Assembly (NCBI GenBank): GCA_009731375.1
Contig: BJOX01000036.1
Span: 330,125-394,124, forward strand
Length of the DNA: 64,000 bases
DNA from: Paulinella micropora
Taxonomy: Eukaryota; Cercozoa; Imbricatea; Euglyphida
Direction: 5' to 3'
Shown: in pieces, positions 10,610 through 19,808 of the stretch
How positions within the stretch are numbered: position 1 is the stretch's first letter
How the letters are laid out: each line of letters starts with the position of its first letter
Made by a program: the position numbers and the translations under genes
The notes under the pieces: generated by a model
Told to the model about the DNA's origin: nothing
The model's input: the letters and a program-made list of their open reading frames with translations, nothing else
Database searches by the model: none

Positions 10610-11843
10610 AGCGGTCAGATGTCGGGCCTACCTACGCGGGGCTGTCAAACACAGGGAATACATGCTGCATCAACGCCCCTGTGGTTTGCGAGTTTGCTTT
10701 TTCTTGTAACGCGCAGCAGCAAAAAGCTTGTACCAAGACGTCCTGCCCGGACTGCGCCCTCAAGAAGCTGCGCCGCACCGTGCATAGTGTGAGGGAAACC
10801 GGGCCAAGAGTTGTTGACGCAAGCGATACGTGGCGTTCTTTGCGTGTGCAAGGTATTGGTGTCCAGCAAGATGCTATGGAATTACTTGCAGGTATGCTAG
10901 AAGTGGCACGTGGTGTGACCAGAGAGGAATGGCATTCCAAGCTTCCTACTTGTGGAGGCAGGCCCACCAAGAGGGATTACCCGGTCTCCTTAAACTCCGA
11001 GAAAGCGAGGATACAGGAACATTTTGCAGCCAAGGAACTGTTTGTGGTCCGCGGCTTTGCGTGCAGACAGTGTCGGACAAAGCACAGGTGGATCCACAAA
11101 GAAGTTAACCTGGAAGAACACGGGCTGTGGGATTTGCCGCTGCTCCCTGTGTTAGAGGACGAAAAGCAACAGAGCGTGACGAAAATGTTGCAGCTTGCGT
11201 TTGCGCCATACGTGCAAGACGAGAAAAGCCGATACGATTGTCGGCAGTGCGGTCGCAATCAGAACGGTCAAGTGATAACAACGCCATTTCTGCAGCGTTG
11301 GCCGAAAAAGCTGCGACTCAGTATTTCAAGGGGAGCGTACCTCAAGGGTCTGGAACAGGATGTACTGGGGAATCCGAAGACGGACACTTGGATCATGACA
11401 TGGCCAGTGCATGTGCCGTTGGAGTTTGCTGTGCCACTGGCGTCGGATGTCTGGGACCGAGCGCGTGGGCACCAAGTCGCCTGACTGGTCCCGGGTCGGG
11501 TAGGAAGTACAGGCTGAAATCAATTTTAGTGCACGATGAGTCCTCCAGCTGCCGGCATGGGCACTACTGGGCGATTGTGTGGTGTCCGATTCTGGAGAGG
11601 TGGTTGCGGGTGGACGACCATCGTGTTACTGTCATGCCTGACCATTGGAGGCCGGACGGACCACATACTGCGTCCAAGTGGGAGAGTGCGAAGAAGCAAC
11701 CCGGTATGGTGTCTGCAGTGTTTTACGAAAGGGAAGAGCCTGAGGTGGAATGGGATATCTCCAGTCAGGGGCTACATCTTGATGATCACTGGGAAAGCTA
11801 TCGAACGCTACTGTCTCTGGTAAGGATCCCAGGAAACCTCTAG
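10513..11843 (+). CDS. Ubiquitin-specific protease domain (peptidase C19), frame-shifted
   Basis: USP enzymes remove ubiquitin from proteins using a Cys-His-Asp/Asn triad. The Cys box reads GLSNTGNTCCINA (about 10639-10677; usual GLxNxGNTCYxN, here Tyr replaced by Cys), followed by QQDAMELL (usual QQDAxEFL). Two CxxC pairs, ACRQC and DCRQC, fit the zinc-binding fingers insertion. The first frame stops at 11484; the adjacent frame carries the His box: YRLKSILVHDES, HGHYWAIV and WLRVDDHRVT, with catalytic His and Asp present, and ends at TAG 11841-11843. So all triad residues exist but in two frames, with the change near 11460-11490. A missed micro-intron, indel or assembly error are all possible. 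The domain is compact (about 400 residues). Host gene versus captured gene cannot be told. Confidence 0.75.
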
Positions 11844-11929
11844 CTGAGTGATGTATGAAAAACGAGATGAATGCATGTGCTCATTGAAACTCTGAACAGT
11901 GAAGGGCTATGAGCACAGTGTATCAAGGA

Positions 11930-11939
11930 NNNNNNNNNN
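11930..11939. other. Assembly gap with identical 29-bp flanks
   Basis: Ten N. The 29 bases before the gap (11898-11926) and after it (11941-11969) are identical, so the two contig ends probably overlap and the gap is not real. Confidence 0.85.
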
Positions 11940-12063
11940 TAGTGAAGGGCTATGAGCACAGTGTATCAAAAAATTGAACACGAGAGAGTATGTTCTTGTT
12001 GCGGTATTGCAGGAGGGAGTGTCTTGTTGGGCTTGGTGTGAGTAGGTCCCCGAGAAGTGGCTG

Positions 12064-12792
12064 ATGGAGGCACAAGTAAGGATAGGCGTACAAAGCGAAG
12101 AGTTCCAGAGGCTGTTGATACGGGAGCAAGAAGCGGTCGTACAGGCCGCCGGAGAAGAAAACACTGACACGGGCATGATGGACACGCGAGTGCTGCTAGC
12201 GGTTGAGGTCAAGAAGCAGGTGTACGTAGGAACAGTCACGCAGGCGGCCTCGGATTTTTCGAGTGGTGAGATACACGTGTGGCACCCAGAAGGAATTCGC
12301 GCTGCACAGGCAGCGACCAGGAATAATAAACAAGCCCCTCCTGCTTTGTATAAAACACTGGCGCCCTTGTACGTGGATGGGGGCAAAAACGTCCAGTATT
12401 TGGTGAGTCACAGCATAGATCGAGCCAGGAATGTTACAGACCCCTGAGCGGTGTCGATGCAATGGGACAAGAACTGCACTGTGATAAGCAAAAACATCCG
12501 CATGACGACTGGGTCGGAGCCAGGACGTATGGACAGAGCGCAGTGGCAAGCTTTGAGTGACTTTGTCGCAAGCAGGAAAGATTGGCAATTTTACGTCCTG
12601 AGAGAGAAGGAAAGGGAAAGCAAGAGACAGGCAAGCCAAGAGGCGAACGGACAAGATGGCAAACATGCAAGGGAAGCTCCTTATGGTTCACCAGCAGTAG
12701 TGAAGGTGGGGAATGGAAACCAAGGGTCAGAGCGGCAAGCGCGTGAGAACGGGAATCTTGAAAGGCGAAGTACTGTTTCCGGATCCAAAACC

Positions 12793-12841
<49 letters not shown>

Positions 12842-12900
12842 TAGTAGTAGTAGTACTAGTACTAGTAGTACTAGTAGTGGTGGTGGAGGTGGTGGTAGTG

Positions 12901-12937
<37 letters not shown>

Positions 12938-13993
12938 CAGCAGCAGCAGCACCGTCACGAGTAGGGGAAGTGTAGCAACAAGAAACAAGAATGTGCGCAA
13001 GCCAAGCAGCAGCAGCAGCACCATTGTTAGTAGCTATAGGGGAAGTGAAGCAACAGGAAACAAGATGCGCAAGCGTGTATTTAAACGCATGATAGAGGAG
13101 GACGTGGACGCAATCATGACGAAAGAACAGCGTCCCGTGGACTCTGACGAGGAAATAGATGAATGGACTAAACGACGGCGCATTTGGGGTTAGTAACGGC
13201 CGAAGTGTAGTTTGGTTGTAACCCTATGATTCACGATTAAAAGTGCCATACACTCTCTCTGTCTCTCTCTGTGTCTTGCTCTTTCTCTACAGGGCGGGAG
13301 ATTGAAGTCAGCGACGACAGTGATGACGACAGTGTGCAAGTCACCAAGGTAGTAGAGGGCAACGGTCCCAAAACAGTCAAGGCCGAAATAAGAGCTGGCG
13401 ATATCATCAGGTATTGGAACACCTTCACGCGTTTCGGATCTCCAGAAGGGGAATACCTCGTAAGTCAGGTCACGGAAGTAGATCCTGGAAGTACAACTTG
13501 GCCGCTGCGTGTTCGGACTTTTGGTTTTAAACCCTCTCCTGAGATTGACGATTATGTAGAAGTGCTGAATAGGCCAGGACGTGTATGGCAGGAGGTGTCT
13601 GAGTATCATTTGGTGAAGGGCCGCGTATCTCTTCGGAAGGCGAACGCGGACTTGGAACTCCTTAACTCTAGAACTCTAGTGGGAGCGCTGGTGCAGAATT
13701 TGAAGAACAAATGTGCGGGAGAAATCATTGGCTTGAAAGTGTTAGCTAAGAAGGTGGGAAGAGAAACATTTGACTTGTTAGCTGAAAACAGTCGTTGGAA
13801 GTTAAGTTATGATGAAGTTATGAATTTCGACATGGCGGAGCTTGGTTGAGCTTGTTGATCGGGGTGTCACAATTCTTACCTGTTCAGGACAAAGAAGCGT
13901 GGCAAAGACTTACGTGTTGTGGGAAACTTGTTGGAAATTAAAAGTCTTATTTCGTTATCATGGACTGCGGCGGTGAGAAAGACCTTTAAGTAA
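12064..13993 (+). CDS. Unknown gene with one intron and in-frame TGA codons
   Basis: ATG 12064 opens a frame (MEAQVRIGVQSEEFQRLL) with LAVEVKKQVYVGTVTQ and IHVWHPEGI, then TGA at 12445-12447, after which the same frame stays open (MQWDKNCTVISKNIRM, then DRAQWQALSDFVASRKDW) to an (AGT)n poly-Ser tract. Past the tract, the frame from 12993 (MRKRVFKRMIEEDVDAIM) ends at a GTTAGT donor (13189) and joins to 13293 with the codon intact. Exon 2 reads GREIEVSDDSDDDSVQVT, then RAGDIIRYWNTFTRFG and DDYVEVLNRPGRVWQEV, a beta-rich stretch that could be a Tudor- or bromo-adjacent-type fold, though I do not recognise it. The annotated stop is TGA 13847-13849, but after it and a second TGA (13856) the frame continues 44 codons to TAA 13991-13993. 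Start choice rests on the first ATG after the gap. Confidence 0.45.
12794..12950. repeat. (AGT)n microsatellite with ACT/GGT variants
   Basis: AGT units coding poly-Ser in one frame and poly-Val in another, within the unknown gene. Slippage here probably explains the frame change between the segments on either side. A short AGC/CAG run follows at 12938-12950 and 13008-13022. Confidence 0.9.
13189..13292 (+). other. GT-AG intron, 104 bp
   Basis: Donor G|GTTAGT after ATT TGG G, acceptor TTTCTCTACAG|GGCGGGAG with a 30-base pyrimidine-rich tract (CT repeats). Joining gives TGG GGG CGG in frame with open sequence on both sides. This is the best-supported intron of the window and establishes normal spliceosomal GT-AG splicing. 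Confidence 0.8.
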
Positions 13994-14389
13994 AAAAGAT
14001 TATGCCGGTAATGACAAGTTCCTCGATATTGAAGTGTTAATTAGCTGCAGGGATGCTGTAACAGGGATGCTGCAACAGAAGTGTTTGGTATGAACCCTGG
14101 CAGAACGGAGCAAGCGTTAATGTAAGTGGTAGTGAACACGCTGAGTGTTTCCACACAAGGGAATGTGCAGGCGCAAGTGTCTGCTGTGCACAAGGTGAGG
14201 CTGTCAAGATACATATAGTGGCAAGGGAGCGAAAAGGGAATGGTGTATAATATCTGCCCCAAGTGCATGGAGTTGGACGCTGCATCATGTACATTTGGTT
14301 CTTTCGACGGAGTTCCGGGTGCAGCGGTGGAAGTGGAAATTAATACCTGTATCAAGGGCATGGACAGCGGATCATGTAACGAGCAAGTT
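13994..14389. other. Intergenic, no gene seen
   Basis: Short ORFs only. A small local duplication (CAGGGATGCTGTAACAGGGATGCTGCAACAG) lies near 14047-14080. Confidence 0.5.
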
Positions 14390-14483
14390 TGAGGCGGGAA
14401 GAAGAAAGTATGGGTAAGGTGCACGGTAAACAGCGCCCACTTCGACCTCAGGTTTGAAAGTTCGTCGTGGGTGGTACGTTGGG

Positions 14484-14557
<74 letters not shown>

Positions 14558-15885
14558 GTGTGGGGAAGAATTAGTGGTAAGGTGCACGGTAAACAGGGTG
14601 CAGCCGACCTCGACGTAAGGGCTGACCTCGACCTAAGTTACGAAAGTTCGCCGTGGGTGTTGCGTTTGGTGGGAAATGCCAGGAAAAAGTAGTGATGAAA
14701 GTTTGGAGGGGGGAAGGAGCAAGTCTGGGTAAGGTGCAAGGTAAACAGGGTGCAGCCGACCTCGTCGTAAGGGCTGACCTCGATCTAACTTACGAAAGCT
14801 CGTCGTGGGTGGTACGTGTGGTGGGAAATAGCAAGGAAAAGTAGTGGTGAAAGTTTGGAGCGGGAGGGAGCAAGTCTGGGTAAGGTGCACTGTAAGCAGG
14901 GTGCAGCCGACCTCGACCTAAGTGCCCACCTCAACCTAAGTCTCGAAATTTGGTCCTGCGTGTTACGTGTGGTGGGAAGTGTGGGGCAGAAGTCGTGGTG
15001 AAAGTTTGGAGCGGGAAGGAGCAAGTCTGGGCGAGGTGCAAGGGAAACAGTGGTAAATCCGACTTCCACCTAAGCGCCAATCTCGACCTCAGGCTTGAAA
15101 GTTCGTCCTGGATGTTGTGTTCGGTGGGAACTGTGAACAAGAAGAAGTGGTGAAAGTTTGGAGCGGGAAGGAGCAAGTCTGGGCGAGCTGCGATGTAAAC
15201 AGGGTAAATACGACCTCGACCTAAGCGCCGACCTCGACCTAAGCGCCGACCTCGACCTAAGTCACAAAATTTCGTCCTGGGTGTTACGTGTGGTGGGAAG
15301 TGTGAGGAAAAAGTCGTGGTGAAAGTTTGGAAGGAGCAAGTCTGGGCAAGGTGCACGGTAAACAGGGTGTAGCCGACCTCGACCTAAGCGCCGACCTCGA
15401 CCTAAGGTACGAAATTGCGTGGATGGTGTTACGTGTGGTGGGAAGTGTGGGGGAGAAGTCGTGGTGAAAGTTTGGGGCGGGAAGGAGTAAGTCCGGGCGA
15501 ACTATGCAGGAAACAGGGTGCAGCCGACCTCGACCTAAGGGTCCACCTCGACCTAAGTCAGGAAATTTCGCTGTGTGTGTTACGTTTGGTGGGAAGTGCG
15601 TGGAAGAAGTCGTGGTAAAAGTATGAAGCGGGAAGGAGCAAATCTGGGCGAGCTGTACTGGAAACAAGGTGAATCCGACCACGGATTCCGACCTCGACCT
15701 AAGGGCCCACCTCAACCTAAGTCACGAAATTTGGTCCTGGGTGTTACGTGTGGTGGGAAGTGTGGGGAGGAAGTCGTGGTGAAAGTTTGGGGCGGGAAGG
15801 AGCAAGTCTGGGCGAGCTGTACTGGAAACAGGGTGAACCCGACCTCGACGTAGGGGGCCCACCTCGACCTAAGTCATGAAAATGA
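14390..15885. repeat. Satellite of about 150-bp units, nine or ten copies
   Basis: A unit recurs with the landmarks GTGAAAGTTTGGAGCGGGAA, GGAGCAAGTCTGGG, AAACAGGGTG, CCGACCTCGACCTAAG, CGAAATTTCGTCCTGGG and GTTACGTGTGGTGGGAAGTG. GAAAGTTTGG-type landmarks occur near 14698, 14849, 15001, 15152, 15321, 15463, 15613 and 15780, giving spacings of about 142 to 169. The variation comes mostly from one to three copies of the sub-unit GCCGACCTCGACCTAAGC. The first units (14390-14620) are diverged and interrupted by the G run. The array ends just before the gap that truncates retroelement copy A. Confidence 0.9.
14485..14556. repeat. Run of 72 consecutive G
   Basis: An uninterrupted G homopolymer on the plus strand inside the satellite. 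It may be real or a sequencing artefact of two-colour chemistry; similar G runs sit next to N gaps at 29.0 and 52.1 kb, which favours artefact for at least some of them. Confidence 0.9.
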
Positions 15886-15984
15886 GGTTGAAAACTTTTT
15901 GTGGAGAATTCAATTGCGATGAATTTAGTGAAAGTTTGAGGTGAAAAGGAGCACGTTTGACTGAGTTGTGTTGAAAATAAGTTT

Positions 15985-16689
15985 TCACTTTTTGGCGAAT
16001 TCGGGAATGTTCACCCCCTGGCGAATTCGGGACAGTCTGGCGAATTCGGGACAGTACACAGCTGCNNNNNNNNNNCAGTACACCTCGTTTGCTAAGTCTT
16101 CAAACTTTCCTACAGGGCAGGCTCGACTAGCCCAGGCACAATTTGCAGAGGCCATGGACCAGAGGCCGGCTGTAAGAACGTCCATCGCCCAACCTTTGAG
16201 GTATTGGTGTACCGCTGGAGTCCAATTTGGGCACTGCACCGCAATTGGTTTAGCTCCCGGTTTGAGGATCACCGACACGACAGTGTGATTGAAGACACCT
16301 GCTTTATCTGGGAAGACATCGTCGAATTCTCCGAGGAGGGCCCATAGAAGTCGTTGTTGTTCTGCAGTGAGGCCGGAGTTGACGACTTCAGGTGCGTATT
16401 TGGGCGCAGGCGGCGCGGTAAGTTTGGCGGCCTGTTTGTCTAAAAAGTCGCGGCAAAGCCTCTCAGAGATGAGGATCCACGGGGTGGTCTGTGTTCCACT
16501 AACCGTAGTTGCCGTACAGTAAAGCATGCGCGGGTCCGGGCATGTTGCAGCGAGCTCCGCCATGGCGGGATCGAAGTATGGAGGATCCTTTACAGCGAGG
16601 ACTATGACTTCCCGGTGGGGAAGAGCCATGGTGGAAGGATCCGGCGGTAAGAATAGGGCGGTGTCTGGAGAGGGCTCCAGACTTGATGG
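15985..16689 (-). CDS. pol: Retroelement copy A: N-terminal part of pol (reverse transcriptase), truncated
   Basis: Minus-strand frame continuing directly from the TGA at 16690-16692. It reads SPDTALFLPPDPSTMALPH, then CPDPRMLYCTATTV, LLWALLGEFDDVFPDKAGVF, KPIAVQCPNWTPAVHQYLKG and CAWASRACPVGKFEDLANEV, the usual lead-in to Ty3/gypsy RT (a tether before the fingers). It is clearly homologous to 53123-53716 on the plus strand (copy B). It breaks at the ten-N gap 16066-16075 exactly where RT motif 1 should start, then meets three copies of GGCGAATTCGGGACAGT-like sequence and the satellite. RT palm, RNase H and integrase are missing. The frame has no stop within this segment. Confidence 0.8.
   Translation of the reverse strand, partial: PSSLEPSPDTALFLPPDPSTMALPHREVIVLAVKDPPYFDPAMAELAATCPDPRMLYCTATTVSGTQTTPWILISERLCRDFLDKQAAKLTAPPAPKYAPEVVNSGLTAEQQRLLWALLGEFDDVFPDKAGVFNHTVVSVILKPGAKPIAVQCPNWTPAVHQYLKGWAMDVLTAGLWSMASANCAWASRACPVGKFEDLANEVYXXXXAAVYCPEFARLSRIRQGVNIPEFAKK
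16066..16075. other. Assembly gap at truncation of copy A pol
   Basis: Ten N between CAGTACACAGCTGC and CAGTACACCTCG. The eight shared bases CAGTACAC suggest an unresolved overlap. In frame, the codon at the gap begins TG after GTG TAC. Confidence 0.8.
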
Positions 16690-17946
16690 TCACGCCCGAC
16701 CCTGTTTGGTATTCAATCGCTGCTGGTGTCCGGTACCAGACCGAGCGTACATGTAGAAGTGGCGGCGCTGTGTTGGAGCCGCAAAACGATGCTGTGGGCG
16801 CGGAGGTGGCTTGTAATTCGGGTTTTGGACATGCCGAGGGGCTGTCTGACCGTAATGGGCAGTGCGGCCCTGTTGGCTGGTCCGATATACCCGGTCGGGT
16901 TGATACTTGCCATCGTCGGCCGGCGGATATCGGGTCCGCTTAGCGCGTTGCACGTGTTTGCGGTTCTTCATGTACCGGGGATGGCCACCAAGACTACTGT
17001 TGAAAGCTGGTCGAGCTGGTTTCGGTTTAGGCTTGCGTGTCCCAGTAGCGCCGGTAGTGTCGATGTGAAGGCAATCGCCGTAGCCACACTTGCACCACAC
17101 TTGATGTGTCTTGTTGGGGTGAAGCGCTTGCCATGCAAAAATGCCGTTAGGGACATTATAGGCGAACTGGTTACTGTCGAGTGATGGTACGGTATCTATT
17201 GAATACCCAACAGAGTCCAGACTATATGTCCCCATTTTGACTAGTTCAGCGAGCTTCCGCCAAACGCGCTCTTTGTCTTTGACGCTCGCCACACCGTTGA
17301 TGGCTCCTGATGCGTTGAAGAAAGCGCGATCCAAAGAGTACGGGATGATGAGGCCGCAGTTGCTGAAGTAGTTGAGTTCCGAAAGGATCTCCCGTCGTAG
17401 GTAGGTGTGAAGGCTGGGGTTAATAGCGGAAAGCCAAAATGATGGCTGTGTAGGTAGATCGGAGGGCTTGCTACCTGCGCAGTGTTTAGCTGTGCAAATA
17501 CACCGTGGTAAATGGGGTGTAAGGCATGCGCTGCGTGAAGCGCGGAAGGCAAAGAGGCCATCAGGAAGATCTTGTCGGGTAACGGCGTCGAAGTTTAGCT
17601 CGCGTTGGAGAAAAGGTTTACCCGTACGTTGTCCGACATCGATCCAATGGGCCAAGTTGTACCAGAGGTAGCGTTGCTTATCCGGGTCAAGCTTGTCTGT
17701 AAGGTAGGCTGTAGCCGCGTTGAGTCCGCCAGAGGAGACGCAACAAATCCAGTGCATGTGCGCGTAAAGATTGAGCTGCTTCAAAATCTTAAGACGCATG
17801 TCCGTTCGTAGGTCGGGATTGATGGCAGCAAGACGGAACATACCTGGGTAGATAGGCTGAGGGGCTGGTTCGAGAGTGGCGTACTTCGTTTCGAGCCATT
17901 CCGCTTGTTGTCTTGGTCGGGAACGTAGGAGCATGGCGTGGCCCAC
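16690..17946 (-). CDS. Retroelement copy A: ORF X4, unknown protein ending in TGA
   Basis: About 418 codons from around 17946 (first ATG inside this frame near 17937, overlapping the end of X3 by about 165 bases in another frame). It reads PIYPGMFRLAAINPDLRTDM, ILKQLNLYAHMHWICCVSSG, FNASGAINGVASVKDKERVW, then a Cys/His cluster VWCKCGYGDCLHID and a basic, Pro/Arg-rich tail. Two internal segments resemble each other (FRLAAINPDLRTDMRLKIL and FWLSAINPSLHTYLRREIL), so it contains a duplicated domain. The end, ARSGTGHQQRLNTKQGRA then TGA, aligns with copy B ARPGTGSTQSLGNTQSQA then TGA; pol follows in the same frame in both. The basic Cys-rich tail is consistent with nucleic-acid binding, but no family is recognised. 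Copy B lacks most of this ORF. Confidence 0.6.
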   Translation of the reverse strand: MGHAMLLRSRPRQQAEWLETKYATLEPAPQPIYPGMFRLAAINPDLRTDMRLKILKQLNLYAHMHWICCVSSGGLNAATAYLTDKLDPDKQRYLWYNLAHWIDVGQRTGKPFLQRELNFDAVTRQDLPDGLFAFRASRSACLTPHLPRCICTAKHCAGSKPSDLPTQPSFWLSAINPSLHTYLRREILSELNYFSNCGLIIPYSLDRAFFNASGAINGVASVKDKERVWRKLAELVKMGTYSLDSVGYSIDTVPSLDSNQFAYNVPNGIFAWQALHPNKTHQVWCKCGYGDCLHIDTTGATGTRKPKPKPARPAFNSSLGGHPRYMKNRKHVQRAKRTRYPPADDGKYQPDRVYRTSQQGRTAHYGQTAPRHVQNPNYKPPPRPQHRFAAPTQRRHFYMYARSGTGHQQRLNTKQGRA

Positions 17947-19108
17947 TGGGACGGCGATGTCGCCGCAGTTGAGGAAGACGATAACGATGAAGATGTGGCC
18001 GTAGGTGGTTGGCTACCTGCCGGGGGCGAGTCCGGTTTTGTCTCGTCGTCGTCGTCGTCTTGTCTCCGGTGCGGAGCCGGCTGTCCGGTGTTACAGGCTG
18101 TCCTTGCCACTCGGGGCGTCGTAGGGGCAAGAGAAGAGCTTGGAGCAACGTACATGAAAGGTCGTGAAGTGAAAGCGGGGCCCGGAGTGCTGGCGAGTGC
18201 AGGGCCCGAGCTAGAGCTCGAGCTACTGGAGCTCGAACTGCTAGAGCTGGAAGCTGGAGCGAATGTTGCGTCTTCGCTTGCGTCCACGTCAATAGGATAC
18301 GTGCTGGATCCCGGTGTTCCGGGCAGTCCTTGTGGCTTCAGCATCACGTCGAATCCCGGGTCGATGTACATACTTTGGGGGAAGCCGATGCGGTAGTGTC
18401 CGCGTGTTTCCAGTGGGCTCAAAGTGTGGACTGGGAGAGGCAGATTCAGGAGGGTCTCTGCCTCAATATCCGACGTAAACATCTTCATTTCGCAGTAGAA
18501 TAGACGTAGGCACTCGGCAGTTTCGGTTGACTTCAAGTTGAGCCAGAGTCCCGTGGGAGTGTGTCTATCCACCGGCTGTGCCGCGAGTGCGTTTCCCGCC
18601 TCCCATATCCGGATGTGGGGATTCGGGTGGAAGTTGGTTTCTTTGCGAACGCATTGAACGCCAACAGGGTAACCTTTCAAACGCTTTTCTCGCGAAAACG
18701 GGTTGGCGATATCGTACTTACAAGGGTAAGTGCCCGTAGGATGGCGGACTACGTGGATTTCGCGGCTGTAGCGTTTGCAGGTCTGGCTGGCGATTAGATA
18801 GATAGCGGTTTGAGCTATGATCCATTCCACGTTTTCGTATCGGGCCCAATAGAATGTAGTAGGTTGCTGTGGGTCAATCCAGTTCGGGCACGTTCGAAGG
18901 TAGTTAGCGAGGTGTCGGCGGGTGTTCCTCCGATGGCTTCCTAGCGTGAACATGCCTCAGGTAATTTCAATTCCCTGCGTTAATCCACTCCAGTTGTCTG
19001 TGAGGATGTTGTCGAAGAACTTTCCGTCGCCTTGTTCATGTAGTAAGGGAGCTCTGGTTGAAATAGTTCCGAGGGAGGTCGACTGTGCATAGGTAGCTGC
19101 GCTCTCGT
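17781..19108 (-). CDS. Retroelement copy A: ORF X3, conserved unknown protein with in-frame TGA
   Basis: The frame from ATG near 19108 (MTSQVGQYESAATYAQSTSL, then HEQGDGKFFDNILTDNWSG) meets TGA at about 18957, then continues as MFTLGSHRRNTRRHLANYLR. It is conserved with copy B (46276-46984 and 52305 onward): EIHVVRHP vs EIHVVHHP, NPFSREKRLKGYP vs NPYSRDKRLRGYP, WLNLKSTETAECLRLFY vs WINLKEFRTEEKLDRFY, and ETRGHYRIGFP vs ETRRHYRIGYP. A Ser-run linker with Asp-rich segment follows (QDDDDDETKPDS). No enzyme motif is recognised. Because copy B reads through the TGA position without a stop, the TGA may be a nonsense mutation in A. Confidence 0.6.
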
Positions 19109-19154
19109 ACTGGCCTACCTGGGATGTCATAATAGGAGTCCGTTGCGGTTGTCT

Positions 19155-19808
19155 TTAGCCAGATGGGATCAATACAAGGGAGTCGATGAAAGTAGTGCTG
19201 AAGTGCGAAGCAGCGTTCTCGTGTTGGTAGCCTGAACTAGTAGCGTTGGTACTCTGAGTTTCCATGCAGCTCCACGGAAAAAGTAACTCACCTTCGGAAA
19301 GAGCGTTCACGATGGTGTCTCGGGGCGCCGTTCTTGGGGAGGCACCGACAATGAGTCCTAGGTACGATGACACTTTGTATCCCCAGGGACGGAGTCTGGG
19401 TTGATATGCCATACCGGTGCGGAAGTAGTCCACGTCCCCGGTTGGCTCCACTTGGCGGCCGACGAGGGCCGTACACACAAGTTGTGCCGTGCTTCGTCCA
19501 TGTGCCGGACCCAAGTGAAGGATGGTGGCAATCAAGTTGGTTTCCAAGAATTTCTTCATCGTGGGTGCGCTTTTCGGTTGGTTCAGAATATTCTCCACGT
19601 CCTCCTTCTTAAGTCTTTGCGAGGGCTGATCGTGAAGAAGACGTGACTTTGTGCGTTCCGTGACCCTGAGTAGGCAAAGGGCTTCCATGTTGACAACTCC
19701 TTTGCATTCCTTGCCTTGGGAAAGAAGAGACATTTCCAGCGTGATGTCGCTATATGCAGCAGGATCCATCTCATGGGGCATGTTACGAGGCGGCCAATAG
19801 TGTTGCAT
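19155..19808 (-). CDS. Retroelement copy A: ORF X2, conserved unknown protein
   Basis: Starts at ATG 19808 with MQHYWPPRNMPHEMDPAA; copy B starts the same way at 47716 (MQRYWPPRNNAHEIDPET), which is why this start is chosen. Conserved blocks: EALCLLRV / EAMCLVRA, TILHLGPAHGRSTAQL / IIFHFGPQNGRNTAQL, VEPTGDVDYFRTGM / IEPTGDVPDFEAGM, LRPWGYKVSSYLGLIVGASP / LRPWGYRSSYLGLLVGANP, and GELLFPW. Length about 217 codons. It overlaps the 3' end of X1 by 26 bases. The conserved G-P-x-x-GR-TAQL and PWGY motifs would make a good profile for searching; I do not recognise the fold. Confidence 0.6.
   Translation of the reverse strand: MQHYWPPRNMPHEMDPAAYSDITLEMSLLSQGKECKGVVNMEALCLLRVTERTKSRLLHDQPSQRLKKEDVENILNQPKSAPTMKKFLETNLIATILHLGPAHGRSTAQLVCTALVGRQVEPTGDVDYFRTGMAYQPRLRPWGYKVSSYLGLIVGASPRTAPRDTIVNALSEGELLFPWSCMETQSTNATSSGYQHENAASHFSTTFIDSLVLIPSG

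Noticed and set aside
14785-15715. Minus ORFs in the 150-bp satellite (FPPHVTPRTKF repeats) as a repeat protein
   Set aside because: Unit length varies between about 142 and 169 and is not kept to multiples of three, so frames are not maintained along the array.
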